Assembly: GCA_025453375.1 (NCBI GenBank)
Contig: JALOQT010000014.1
Coordinates: forward strand, 1-10,754
DNA from: Phycisphaerales bacterium
GTDB taxonomy: Bacteria; Planctomycetota; Phycisphaerae; Phycisphaerales; UBA1924
Direction: 5' to 3'
DNA: 10,754 bases
The position numbers and the translations under genes are program-made. Of the stretch, positions 1-6,391 are shown one piece after another; within the stretch, counting starts at the first letter, position 1; the number at the start of each line of letters is the position of its first letter. The notes below the pieces were generated by a model. That model ran no database searches and was not told the DNA's origin. It saw nothing but the letters and a program-made list of their open reading frames with translations.

Positions 1-1
1 C

Positions 2-739
2 GTGGTCGTGACCGCGGGTCTGCCGCGCCGCCCGGGCATGAGCCGCGATGACCTCATCGCCGTCAACGCCGGGATCATCAAGAACGTCGGGCAGAACATC
101 AAGCAGTATGCCCCCAATGCGATCGTGATCGTCGTCTCCAACCCGCTGGATGCGATGGTCTACGCGATGTGGAAGGTCACGGGCTTCCCGACCAATCGCG
201 TCATGGGTCAGGCCGGGGCGCTGGATGTCGCCCGCTTCAAGGCCTTCCTGGCGATGGAGATGGGCGTGAGCGTCGAGGACGTGCAGGGCCTGCTGCTGGG
301 CGGGCACGGCGATGACATGGTCCCCATGCCGCTGCGCACGAGCGTCAACGGCATCCCGATCCAGGAACTCATGCCGGCCGACAAGATCGCCGCGTGCGTC
401 GAGCGGGCCAAGAAGGGCGGCGGCGAGGTCGTCGCGCTCATGGGCACCAGCGCGTGGTACGCACCCAGCGCCGGCACCGTCGAAATGGTCGAGGCCATCG
501 TCCGCGACAAGAAGCGCGTCATCGCCTCGGCGGCATACTGCGAGAGTGAATACGGCGTCGGCGCCGCCAAGGGCAAGGGCCTGTTCGTCGGCGTCCCCTG
601 CGTGCTCGGCGCCAAGGGCGTCGAGAAGATCATCAGTTTCAAGCTCGACGCAACCGAGCAGGATTTCATGAACAAGTCCGTCGCCAGCGTCCGCGGGCTG
701 ATCGAGGCCCTGGCCAAGCTCCATCCGGACATGGCCTGA
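2..739 (+). CDS. mdh: Malate dehydrogenase, LDH-like family (5'-truncated by window edge)
   Basis: Catalyses NAD-dependent interconversion of malate and oxaloacetate in the cytosol (TCA cycle). The reading frame enters from the left edge, so the GTG at base 2 is an internal Val codon, not a start. The visible 245 residues lack roughly the first 65-70, including the nucleotide-binding glycine motif. Numbering from the window edge, the mobile active-site loop reads PRRPGMSRDDL (8-18). Its first Arg (R9) sits where lactate dehydrogenases have Gln, which favours malate over lactate. Also visible are VSNPLDAM with N47, GQAGALDVARF with D75 and R78, and the catalytic His in GGHGDD (H102). The C-terminal helix is complete and ends in DMA. 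A strong terminator follows 20 bases after the stop, so this is the last gene of its transcript. The substrate call is firm at family level; nothing looks damaged. Confidence 0.95.
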   Translation: MVVTAGLPRRPGMSRDDLIAVNAGIIKNVGQNIKQYAPNAIVIVVSNPLDAMVYAMWKVTGFPTNRVMGQAGALDVARFKAFLAMEMGVSVEDVQGLLLGGHGDDMVPMPLRTSVNGIPIQELMPADKIAACVERAKKGGGEVVALMGTSAWYAPSAGTVEMVEAIVRDKKRVIASAAYCESEYGVGAAKGKGLFVGVPCVLGAKGVEKIISFKLDATEQDFMNKSVASVRGLIEALAKLHPDMA

Positions 740-758
740 TCGAAGAAGATCGAACCCT

Positions 759-794
759 GCCGACGGGCCAAGCGGCCCCTCGGCGGCTTTGTTT
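759..794 (+). terminator. Rho-independent terminator after mdh
   Basis: Two 11-base arms (759-769 and 774-784) pair except for one C-C mismatch around the 4-base loop AAGC. They are followed by GG and a T-rich tail (CTTTGTTT, 787-794). It lies 20 bases past the mdh stop and separates mdh from the next gene. Confidence 0.8.
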
Positions 795-801
795 GGCGAG
801 A

Positions 802-830
802 GTGCGGGCCTGCGTGCATCTGTGCGGGCC
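802..830. repeat. Direct repeat of GTGCGGGCC upstream of the FKBP gene
   Basis: The 9-mer GTGCGGGCC occurs at 802-810 and again at 822-830, a 20-base period close to two helical turns, and is partly echoed by GTGCGG a few bases further on. It lies between the mdh terminator and the next start codon, where the promoter should be. An operator role is possible, but in such GC-rich DNA chance is a serious alternative. Confidence 0.3.
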
Positions 831-877
831 ATCAATGGTGCGGATGGTGTGGAACCGCCATGCCCTCCGGCCGATAC

Positions 878-882
878 AAGGA
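878..882 (+). promoter_or_regulatory. Ribosome binding site fixing the FKBP-gene start
   Basis: AAGGA lies 6 bases before the ATG at 889. The open frame extends upstream to 793 without such a site. The ATG at 889 is also immediately followed by a basic and hydrophobic leader, so it is the preferred start. Confidence 0.65.
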
Positions 883-888
883 TCCATC

Positions 889-2346
889 ATGAAGACTTGG
901 GATATTCGTCGTTCTGTTGCTCTTGCACTGACTGTCACGCTCGCTGGCTCGTGCGTGGCGATGGCCCGCCAGGCCGCCGCCCCCCCAGCTCCCCCAGCCC
1001 CCGCTGGCAGCCAGCCGGCGATTCAGGCCGTGCGCCCGGAGGATGTCCCCGAGGCTGTGCGTCGCCAGCATGAGGAGCAGATGCGCCGCCGCGCCGAGCA
1101 GCAGGCCAACCCCGTGGCCGCCACGCCGACGCCCGCTGCCGCTGCCCCGGCCGCCCCGGTGGAGCGACCCATCCCGGCGATCATCAGCACCGATTCGACG
1201 GTCAAGATGGTCATCTCGCGCCTCACGGGCATGAAGTATGCCGAGGCTGTGGGTGATCGTGCGGCCCTGTCGCTGGGCGCAGGCGTTGTGACGGTCAAGG
1301 GTCTGGACAACGCGGTCTACTTTGAAGTCGCACGGGCCGACGATCCGGCCCGCCCCTTCCGCTCGGGCATCTGGCACGTCTTCATGCGTCGTGGCCAGCC
1401 GGTGATTCGCCAGTTTGATGTGCGCACGGGCGGCAACGCGACGTCTGCCTTCGCCGGTTTCTGGGCCGCCCCGCAAGCCCTGCCCGTCTTCGATCTGGCG
1501 AGCCTCGGCGTCGCACTGGAGATGCCGCTGACGATCAGCGGCGAGTCAGTGACCGCCGCCACGGCCAACCCCTTCCCCTCCACGGCCATGGGCGCGACGG
1601 AAGTGACGAGCACCTGGACACTCAATGCCGACGGCCTGACCTTTGACGACCGCGGGTTCGATGCCGCGGGCAACCAGGTCTTCGGTTCCGGGCCGGTAAC
1701 GTTCAAGCCGCTCGACGCGGCCAAGGGCCCGAAGGTCAACATCATGCCCACCGGCACGATCGTCGTCGACCTCGTCCCCCCCGCGCCGGGTGAGGGCCTG
1801 GTCGCTGGCGGCGAGGCAGCGGTGCACTACAGCGGTTGGCTGGCCAGTGGCGTCTCCTTCGGCACCAGCCGCGAGCCCAACCCGCGCACCGGCAATGTCG
1901 AGCCCTTCCGCTTCACGCACGGCAACGTCATCCCCGGGTTCAACGATGGCGTCATCGGCATCAACCGCGGCGCCGTCCGGCGCATCTTCGTGCCGGCGGC
2001 CCAGGGCTATGGCGCCCGCGCCCGCGGGGCGATTCCCGCCAACAGCGACTTGTACTTCCTCGTCGAGACGCTCTGGCACCAGGCTCCGCAGCCGAAGGTC
2101 GAAGCCACCCCGGCCGCGCCCGTCGCGCCGGTGACGCCCGCCGTCGCCCCAACTGGCACCCCCGGCGGTGCGGCTGGCAGCACCCAGCCGCAGATCAAGG
2201 CCGTCCCGAGCGATCAGGTCCCGGCGCACATCCGCGAAGCGCACGAGAAGGAAATGAAGCGTCGCGCCGAAGAGGCCGCGAAGAAGGCCGCCGAAGGGGC
2301 CAAGCCCACCGACACGCCCGCCGAGAAGCCGGCCGATCCGAAGTGA
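889..2346 (+). CDS. Exported CpcT/CpeT-like and FKBP-type peptidyl-prolyl isomerase fusion protein
   Basis: 485 residues. A signal peptide (basic residues near 7-8, hydrophobic core 9-20) probably ends around AMA at 24-26. C22 follows AGS, which is not a good lipobox. After an Ala/Pro-rich linker, residues 105-275 resemble the CpcT/CpeT beta-barrel family. The signs are a WHVFMRRGQPVIRQF stretch (162-176) like that family's PYRQR region, and DRGFDAAGNQVFGSGP (254-269) like its DRG...WG..GP signature. Residues 289-396 are an FKBP domain: VHYSGW (312-317), NVIPGFNDGV (346-355), QGYGARARGAIP (372-383). FKBP12 pocket residues Y26, F36, V55, I56, Y82 and F99 match Y314, F324, V347, I348, Y374 and F390. 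D37 is replaced by G325, and W59 by F351. The FKBP part should catalyse or assist prolyl isomerisation outside the cytoplasm. The role of the CpcT-like part is unknown. Similar charged segments lie at 42-73 and 433-464. The FKBP call is firm; the CpcT-like call is from motif recall. Confidence 0.85.
   Translation: MKTWDIRRSVALALTVTLAGSCVAMARQAAAPPAPPAPAGSQPAIQAVRPEDVPEAVRRQHEEQMRRRAEQQANPVAATPTPAAAAPAAPVERPIPAIISTDSTVKMVISRLTGMKYAEAVGDRAALSLGAGVVTVKGLDNAVYFEVARADDPARPFRSGIWHVFMRRGQPVIRQFDVRTGGNATSAFAGFWAAPQALPVFDLASLGVALEMPLTISGESVTAATANPFPSTAMGATEVTSTWTLNADGLTFDDRGFDAAGNQVFGSGPVTFKPLDAAKGPKVNIMPTGTIVVDLVPPAPGEGLVAGGEAAVHYSGWLASGVSFGTSREPNPRTGNVEPFRFTHGNVIPGFNDGVIGINRGAVRRIFVPAAQGYGARARGAIPANSDLYFLVETLWHQAPQPKVEATPAAPVAPVTPAVAPTGTPGGAAGSTQPQIKAVPSDQVPAHIREAHEKEMKRRAEEAAKKAAEGAKPTDTPAEKPADPK
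1012..1107 (+). repeat. N-terminal copy of an internal protein repeat (residues 42-73)
   Basis: Encodes a 32-residue segment with the pattern QP.I.AV....VP followed by a charged, probably helical run R..HE..M.RRAE. It is 16/32 identical without gaps to the segment at 2185-2280 of the same gene. It sits between the signal peptide and the CpcT-like region, flanked by Pro/Ala-rich linkers. Confidence 0.75.
2185..2280 (+). repeat. C-terminal copy of an internal protein repeat (residues 433-464)
   Basis: Second copy of the 32-residue segment, after the FKBP domain and another Pro/Ala linker. Shared residues include QP, I, AV, VP, R, HE, M and RRAE. This copy runs into a Lys/Ala/Glu-rich tail (to residue 485). 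Confidence 0.75.
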
Positions 2347-2391
2347 GGCCCGCTGGCGAATCGTGCGATGTGAGTCGTCACGACAACCCTG

Positions 2392-2442
2392 CAAAACGAA
2401 CCAGGCCGCGATGCGTGATGCATCGCGGCCTGGTGGTTTGTT
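2392..2442. terminator. Bidirectional terminator between convergent genes
   Basis: A perfect 14-base inverted repeat (2401-2414 with 2420-2433) closes a 5-base loop. The right flank is T-rich (TGGTTTGTT), serving the plus-strand FKBP gene. The left flank is A-rich (GCAAAACGAA), giving TTCGTTTTGC on the minus strand for the PEP-CTERM gene. Position between two converging stop codons supports dual use. Confidence 0.85.
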
Positions 2443-2446
2443 GAGT

Positions 2447-2487
2447 AGGTTGGCAACCTGCTCCACGCGAGAACTCGTGTGGAGCAG
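2447..2487. other. Two further short hairpins in the convergent gap
   Basis: AGGTT-GGC-AACCT (2447-2459) is followed by a near-perfect 14-base stem (2458-2471 with 2474-2487), in which one pair is G-T when read as plus-strand RNA. The two share bases 2458-2459, so they cannot both form completely. Neither has a T-tract. They may stabilise 3' ends or back up the main terminator. Confidence 0.5.
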
Positions 2488-2499
2488 ATCAGTCCCTGA

Positions 2500-3255
2500 T
2501 TACTTCACGCGACGACGACGGCCGGCCGCGACCAGGCCCAGGCCCAGCGCAGCAGCGGCGCCCGGGGTCGGGATCGTCGTGCGGCCTTCCAGGTCCAGCC
2601 AGCCCTGGCCCTGATAGTTCCACTGCGTCAGGCGGCCCTGGGCGTTGTACGCCGCGTCGAGGCCGCGCACCGGGTGGAACCAGATGCCGTATCGGTTCCC
2701 GAAGGACACGCCGGTCCACTCGTTGCGGGCGCGATCCGTCGGGTCCAGCGGGATGTGGTTCTGAACGAACGTCGCATCGAAGCTGAGGCTCAGCTCGCGA
2801 CCGCCGCCAGCCAGGTTGGTGACCGACATCGTCGTGCCGGCGATGCCGTTGGTCAGCGCACCGATGAAGTCCGGCGTCTGCACGCCCGGACGGTTCGTGC
2901 CGTCCTGGAAGCTGTTGTCACCGTTGACGCCGTTGTAGGCGTAGACGGTGGCGCGCGGGGCGGCGATGTTCTCGGCATCGAAGTAGATCAGTGCCAGCTC
3001 GCCGCTGTGGCCCTTGGGGTTCGGCCCGGGGCTGACCGCCAGCCAGAAGCCGTTGGTCACGGCGTTGTCAAACCGCGCCGTGAAGGTGAAGCGATCCGTG
3101 ACGGTGTTGTAGGTGTTGGTCACCTTGCGGAGGATGCCGCCACCGTCACTGTTGGTCGTGTCGCCACGATTCCAGTTGAAGATGCGGGTTTCGGCCATCG
3201 CCGCGGGGGCGAGTGCCGCGGCCGCGAGGGCCATGACGATCGTGGTCTTGCTCAT
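2500..3255 (-). CDS. Secreted protein with PEP-CTERM-like sorting tail, function unknown
   Basis: 251 residues from the ATG at 3255. That start is chosen because AGGAG lies 7 bases upstream and a clean signal peptide follows at once (residues 1-21, cleavage after AMA). An in-frame start 7 codons earlier has no such support. The mature part (about 22-215) is rich in Asn, Thr, Gly and aromatic residues with alternating polar and apolar positions, as in an extracellular beta-sandwich. I recognise no enzyme motif. The C-terminus is a sorting tail: PTPG (229-232), a short Ala/Leu/Gly hydrophobic stretch, then RRRRVK (246-251). In the PEP-CTERM family such tails are recognised by an exosortase and cut at the envelope, so the protein probably ends up outside the cell or at its surface. 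No exosortase gene is in the window. The gene appears to be transcribed alone and ends against the FKBP gene. Confidence 0.8.
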   Translation of the reverse strand: MSKTTIVMALAAAALAPAAMAETRIFNWNRGDTTNSDGGGILRKVTNTYNTVTDRFTFTARFDNAVTNGFWLAVSPGPNPKGHSGELALIYFDAENIAAPRATVYAYNGVNGDNSFQDGTNRPGVQTPDFIGALTNGIAGTTMSVTNLAGGGRELSLSFDATFVQNHIPLDPTDRARNEWTGVSFGNRYGIWFHPVRGLDAAYNAQGRLTQWNYQGQGWLDLEGRTTIPTPGAAAALGLGLVAAGRRRRVK

Positions 3256-3262
3256 AGTCTTT

Positions 3263-3267
3263 CTCCT
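3263..3267 (-). promoter_or_regulatory. Ribosome binding site of the PEP-CTERM-like gene
   Basis: AGGAG on the minus strand, 7 bases before the ATG at 3255. It is the strongest Shine-Dalgarno match next to any start in the window and decides this start over the in-frame alternative at 3276. Confidence 0.8.
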
Positions 3268-3507
3268 AACAATCAAACCTTCGGGTCAACGATCTCGGGG
3301 ACGCCTTGCCCCAACGAGTTCCCGCACGAAGTGCCACAAGGCACGCCGCAGGGAGTCAATCACGCCGTATCGCGCCACGGGGGGATTCCTCGTGTAAGCG
3401 GCACGCCACCGTGTTGTTCACGGCCTGCCCACCATGCCATAAGGCAGCGTGCAAGGCCAACGCCAGCCCCAAAAACGCCTCAATCACCCGTTCGGGCGAT
3501 CGGCGCA

Positions 3508-3568
3508 GGAAAACTGGGAAAGATCGATCCGCCCGATAACCCACGTCGGGATTCCGTTCCGGGCGATC
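3508..3568 (-). terminator. Possible terminator after the PAP2 gene
   Basis: Read on the minus strand, GATCGCCCG (3568-3560) pairs with CGGGCGGATC (3535-3526) with one bulged G, and a smaller inner stem is possible. Two short T runs follow (CTTTCCC, then GTTTTCC). The long loop and broken T-tract make this a moderate call. Confidence 0.35.
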
Positions 3569-3574
3569 AAATCC

Positions 3575-4432
3575 TTAGACCAAACCCCTCCCGGGGAACC
3601 CGAGCCGCGCGATGAGGCGCTGGCCAAGTTTGGCGTGGATGATCGGATGCGTCACCGCCCCGGCCAGCGCGGCACCGACGACCAGATCCGTCAGCCAGTG
3701 CGCGTCGAAGATCAGCCGGCCGAACATGACGATGCACGCCAGCACGATGACCAGCGACTTCAGGCGCGGATACATCGAGGCGAGAAACACACTCATCGCC
3801 ACCGCAAAGGCCGTGTGGCTGCTGGGCATCGACCACAACTGTGAGTGATCGGGGAATGACAGATCCCACGAGCGGGCCATGACCTTCTGCCCGTCCTTGA
3901 GCACCATCGGATAGCTGCCAAACGGCCCGAGGAAGCGATCGACATCGCCAATCTGCGGGCGCGGGCGGCCGATGAGCATCTTGGCCCCGAAAGTCACCAG
4001 CCCCAGCACCGCCAGGGCCATGCCATAGTCCAGCAATCGCGCCACCCGCGCGCGATCCAGCAGCGCGATGATGATCGCCACGATGACGATGCACGAGGCC
4101 TGGCCATACTGCTGAAGGGCATACAGCTCACGCCGAACATCACCCCCGATGGCGCTGGAGTGCAGCAGCGCATCGACCCGCGCATCGAGCGGATGCAGCG
4201 CAAAGCTCGCCACGACCCCCGCGACCAGGAACCATCCCCACCACGCCAGCCCCATCGGCCCGGGGGTGACCGTGCTTGGCCGTTCCCAGATCGGGATGCG
4301 CTCGGCCGGTGGCTTCTGCCCGGGTGCGTCGCTAGCCTGCGTCGGCGTGTCGCGTGAGTCTGTCAAAGTGTCATCCTGGTCAGCGCCGATGTGGCGCCGG
4401 TGGTGTGCGTCCTTGCGGGTCGCAGGCGTCAT
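3575..4432 (-). CDS. PAP2-family membrane phosphatase
   Basis: 285 residues from the ATG at 4432. An integral membrane acid phosphatase of the PAP2 type, whose relatives dephosphorylate phosphatidate, undecaprenyl diphosphate or lipid A. The three catalytic signatures are in order: K151-x6-R158-P159, PSSH (203-206, with Ser where the consensus has Gly), and R239-x5-H245-x3-D249 (preceded by Gly rather than Ser). Several hydrophobic helices begin with WWGWFLVAGVVASFAL near residue 64. The first 55-60 residues are hydrophilic and low in complexity, so the true start may be later: a TTG at 4366 has AGGA 7 bases upstream, and an ATG at 4255 directly precedes the first helix. An upstream ATG at 4480 is also open. 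Divergent to the glycosyltransferase gene, with overlapping 5' ends. Substrate is unresolved; a polyprenyl-phosphate role is suggested only by that neighbour. Confidence 0.87.
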   Translation of the reverse strand: MTPATRKDAHHRRHIGADQDDTLTDSRDTPTQASDAPGQKPPAERIPIWERPSTVTPGPMGLAWWGWFLVAGVVASFALHPLDARVDALLHSSAIGGDVRRELYALQQYGQASCIVIVAIIIALLDRARVARLLDYGMALAVLGLVTFGAKMLIGRPRPQIGDVDRFLGPFGSYPMVLKDGQKVMARSWDLSFPDHSQLWSMPSSHTAFAVAMSVFLASMYPRLKSLVIVLACIVMFGRLIFDAHWLTDLVVGAALAGAVTHPIIHAKLGQRLIARLGFPGRGLV

Positions 4433-6347
4433 GCTGGCCCTGCTGTGTCTGGCAGTGTATCTCCCCGGGCTGTGGACCATCCCGCCGGTGGACCGCGATG
4501 AGTGCCGCTTCGCTCAAGCTAGTCGGCAGATGTTCGAGGCTGCGGCGTGGCCAGAAACTCGGCTCGATCTTCGCCGCGATGATCTCGGCCGCCCGCTCGG
4601 GGCGCACGCTGGCGGATGGGTCGTGCCGATGGTGCAAAGCACGCCCCGGCTGAACAAACCCCCGCTGATCTACTGGCTGCAAGTCGGCTCGGCGTGGCTC
4701 TTCACCGCCGGCGACCCGGCCCGCGATGCGATGTGGATGTATCGCGTGCCCTCGGTCCTCGCCGCAATCGTGACCGTGCTGGCAACGTGGTGGCTCGGCC
4801 GGATGATCTATGACCCGCGGGTCGCGACGCTGGGTGCCGCGCTGCTGGCCGTCGCGCCGATGGTCGTGTGGGATGCGCATCAGGCCCGGTCCGACCAGCT
4901 CCTGCTGGCCTGCACCACGCTGGCGATGCTCGCGCTGGCCGGGTGCCTGAAGCACGCGGGGGTGATCGGTTCCGCTCCCGCCTCCCGTGTGCTCACGCGG
5001 CAATCACCCGGCCGATGGCTCTGGCCGATCACCCTGTGGGCCGCTGTCGGCCTGGGCGTGCTGGCCAAGGGGTTCATCACGCCGATGGTCGTGTTGCTAG
5101 CCATCGCGGCGATAGCCTTCTGGCTGCGCTCCCTGGCGCCAGTGCGGGCGGTGAGGCCGATCCTCGCGTTGCCGGTCGTGGGCGTCGTCGTGCTGCCCTG
5201 GGTGTGGCTCATCGGCTCGACCTTTGGCCTGGGGTGGTATGCCCAGACCGTCTGGCAGGAGACCTTCTTGCGCGCCGCGACGGGCAGCCACGAGGGGCAC
5301 TTCGCCCCGCCAGGGACGCATCTGGTGCTGCTGGTGGCGCTCTTCTGGCCGGGGTGCCTGCTGACGAGCGTCGCATTCTTCGGTGCGTGTCGGCGGGCCT
5401 GGGGCGTCGGGGCGATGCGTCACACTGGCGGGCTGTGGGCGACGCTCCGCGACGGCGTCGTCGGCGCGATCAAGGCACCGGCCCGCGGGCGAGTGATCGA
5501 AGTCTGGCTGCTGGCGTGGATCGTCCCTTCGTGGCTGGTGTTTGAAGCGAGCCTCGCCAAACTGCCGCATTACACGATGCCGCTCTACCCGGCGATCGCC
5601 CTGCTGACGGCACGCTGGGTGTTTCGCCTCGCCGCGACGGGCCGAACGGCCGAAGCCCGCGGCGCGCGCATCAGCGGGCGCGACCCCGGGCTGATCGTCT
5701 GGATGCTCGTGCCGCTGGGCCTCGCCATCGGGCTTGTCGTCGCGGGCCTGCTCACCGATCGCGGCGTCTGGATGCCTTATGGCCCCGCGCTGGCCGGCGC
5801 GGCCCTCGCGCTGAGCCTCGGCCTGCCGCTGATATTGCTCGCATGGATGGCCCTGCGCCGCGGGCGATTGGTCTTCGGCCATGGCGTGGCGATCGCGGCG
5901 TCGGTCTGGATGCTGGGCGTCGGGCTGCAACTGGTCGTGCCCTCTGCCGTGCCGGGCAGTCGCAGCGAACGTGTGATGCACCTGGTCCGCTGGGCCGAGG
6001 GTGCGCAGCCCGCAAGCGAGCCCACCGGCGCGAGCGAACGGGCGATCTACTCCACTTACCGCGAGGACTCGATGGTCTTCCAGACGCGCGGGCGGATGAT
6101 CCGCGTCAGTGCCGAGGACCTGCCCAAGCGCCTCGCCGCGGACCCGCGCGCCATCGGCGTGGTCAACCTCGATGAGCCGCTCGAACCGCTGCTGACGTGG
6201 CTGAACACCCTGCCCCCTTCGACTGCCCGCGCGATGGTGCCCGATGGGCGTGCACGCCTAGCGGTGGTGTTGCCCGAGGATTTCGTCGACCCCGCGCCGC
6301 CGCTGCCCCCGCCACCGGCGGCCCTGCCTCAGGCTCGCGTCCCGTAA
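4389..6347 (+). CDS. ArnT/PMT-type membrane glycosyltransferase
   Basis: 652 residues from the ATG at 4389. Members of this superfamily transfer a sugar from a polyprenyl-phosphate carrier to lipid A, protein or another envelope acceptor on the outer face of the inner membrane. The first helix (about 11-28) is followed by the acidic pair D37-E38 in VDRDECRF, the family's catalytic-loop signature, then by RLNKPPLIYWL (87-97), also typical. About a dozen hydrophobic helices follow. KLPHYTMPLYPAIALL from residue 391 matches the ArnT-like KLP.Y..P..PA pattern. The roughly 100 C-terminal residues form a soluble tail with a Pro-rich end. The frame is open back to 4149, but that stretch is antisense to the PAP2 gene and not hydrophobic. 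No good ribosome site precedes 4389, and GTG codons at 4347 and 4368 are alternatives. It heads a four-gene same-strand run. Acceptor and sugar are unknown. Confidence 0.85.
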   Translation: MWRRWCASLRVAGVMLALLCLAVYLPGLWTIPPVDRDECRFAQASRQMFEAAAWPETRLDLRRDDLGRPLGAHAGGWVVPMVQSTPRLNKPPLIYWLQVGSAWLFTAGDPARDAMWMYRVPSVLAAIVTVLATWWLGRMIYDPRVATLGAALLAVAPMVVWDAHQARSDQLLLACTTLAMLALAGCLKHAGVIGSAPASRVLTRQSPGRWLWPITLWAAVGLGVLAKGFITPMVVLLAIAAIAFWLRSLAPVRAVRPILALPVVGVVVLPWVWLIGSTFGLGWYAQTVWQETFLRAATGSHEGHFAPPGTHLVLLVALFWPGCLLTSVAFFGACRRAWGVGAMRHTGGLWATLRDGVVGAIKAPARGRVIEVWLLAWIVPSWLVFEASLAKLPHYTMPLYPAIALLTARWVFRLAATGRTAEARGARISGRDPGLIVWMLVPLGLAIGLVVAGLLTDRGVWMPYGPALAGAALALSLGLPLILLAWMALRRGRLVFGHGVAIAASVWMLGVGLQLVVPSAVPGSRSERVMHLVRWAEGAQPASEPTGASERAIYSTYREDSMVFQTRGRMIRVSAEDLPKRLAADPRAIGVVNLDEPLEPLLTWLNTLPPSTARAMVPDGRARLAVVLPEDFVDPAPPLPPPPAALPQARVP

Positions 6348-6391
6348 CGCCGGGCCTCGCACGCCGCGACGCGATAAACTCAAGCCACGTC

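Larger units (their letters stand above)
3256..3574. other. Intergenic gap of about 320 bases without a convincing gene
   Basis: It lies between two minus-strand genes and should hold the promoter of the PEP-CTERM-like gene and the 3' end of the PAP2 transcript. A 62-codon minus-strand frame (3356-3544) with one hydrophobic stretch starts at GTG without a ribosome site, and I do not accept it. The 9-mer CGGGCGATC occurs twice (3493-3501 and 3560-3568). A TTGACC on the minus strand near 3280-3290 resembles a -35 box, but no matching -10 box is placed sensibly. I see no RNA gene. Confidence 0.6.

Noticed and set aside
793..888. Upstream extension of the FKBP gene to 793
   Set aside because: It overlaps the tail of the mdh terminator, would bury the signal peptide, and lacks a ribosome site; the ATG at 889 has AAGGA at good spacing.
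934..960. Lipobox at C22 of the FKBP fusion protein
   Set aside because: The residues before Cys are A-G-S, with Leu one place too far upstream for the usual pattern; ordinary signal-peptidase cleavage a few residues later fits better.
1546..2466. Long minus-strand frame opposite the FKBP gene
   Set aside because: Arg/Gly-rich translation typical of a GC-rich shadow frame; the plus strand holds clear FKBP motifs.
3356..3544. Minus-strand 62-codon frame with one hydrophobic stretch in the intergenic gap
   Set aside because: It starts at GTG without a ribosome site, has no recognisable motif, and overlaps the region expected to hold the PAP2 3' end.
4149..4388. Upstream extension of the glycosyltransferase frame
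   Set aside because: The translated stretch is antisense to the PAP2 coding region, not hydrophobic and motif-free; the family's first helix begins just after 4389.
5097..5981. Long minus-strand frame opposite the glycosyltransferase
   Set aside because: His/Arg/Gln-rich shadow translation of a membrane protein gene, with no independent support.
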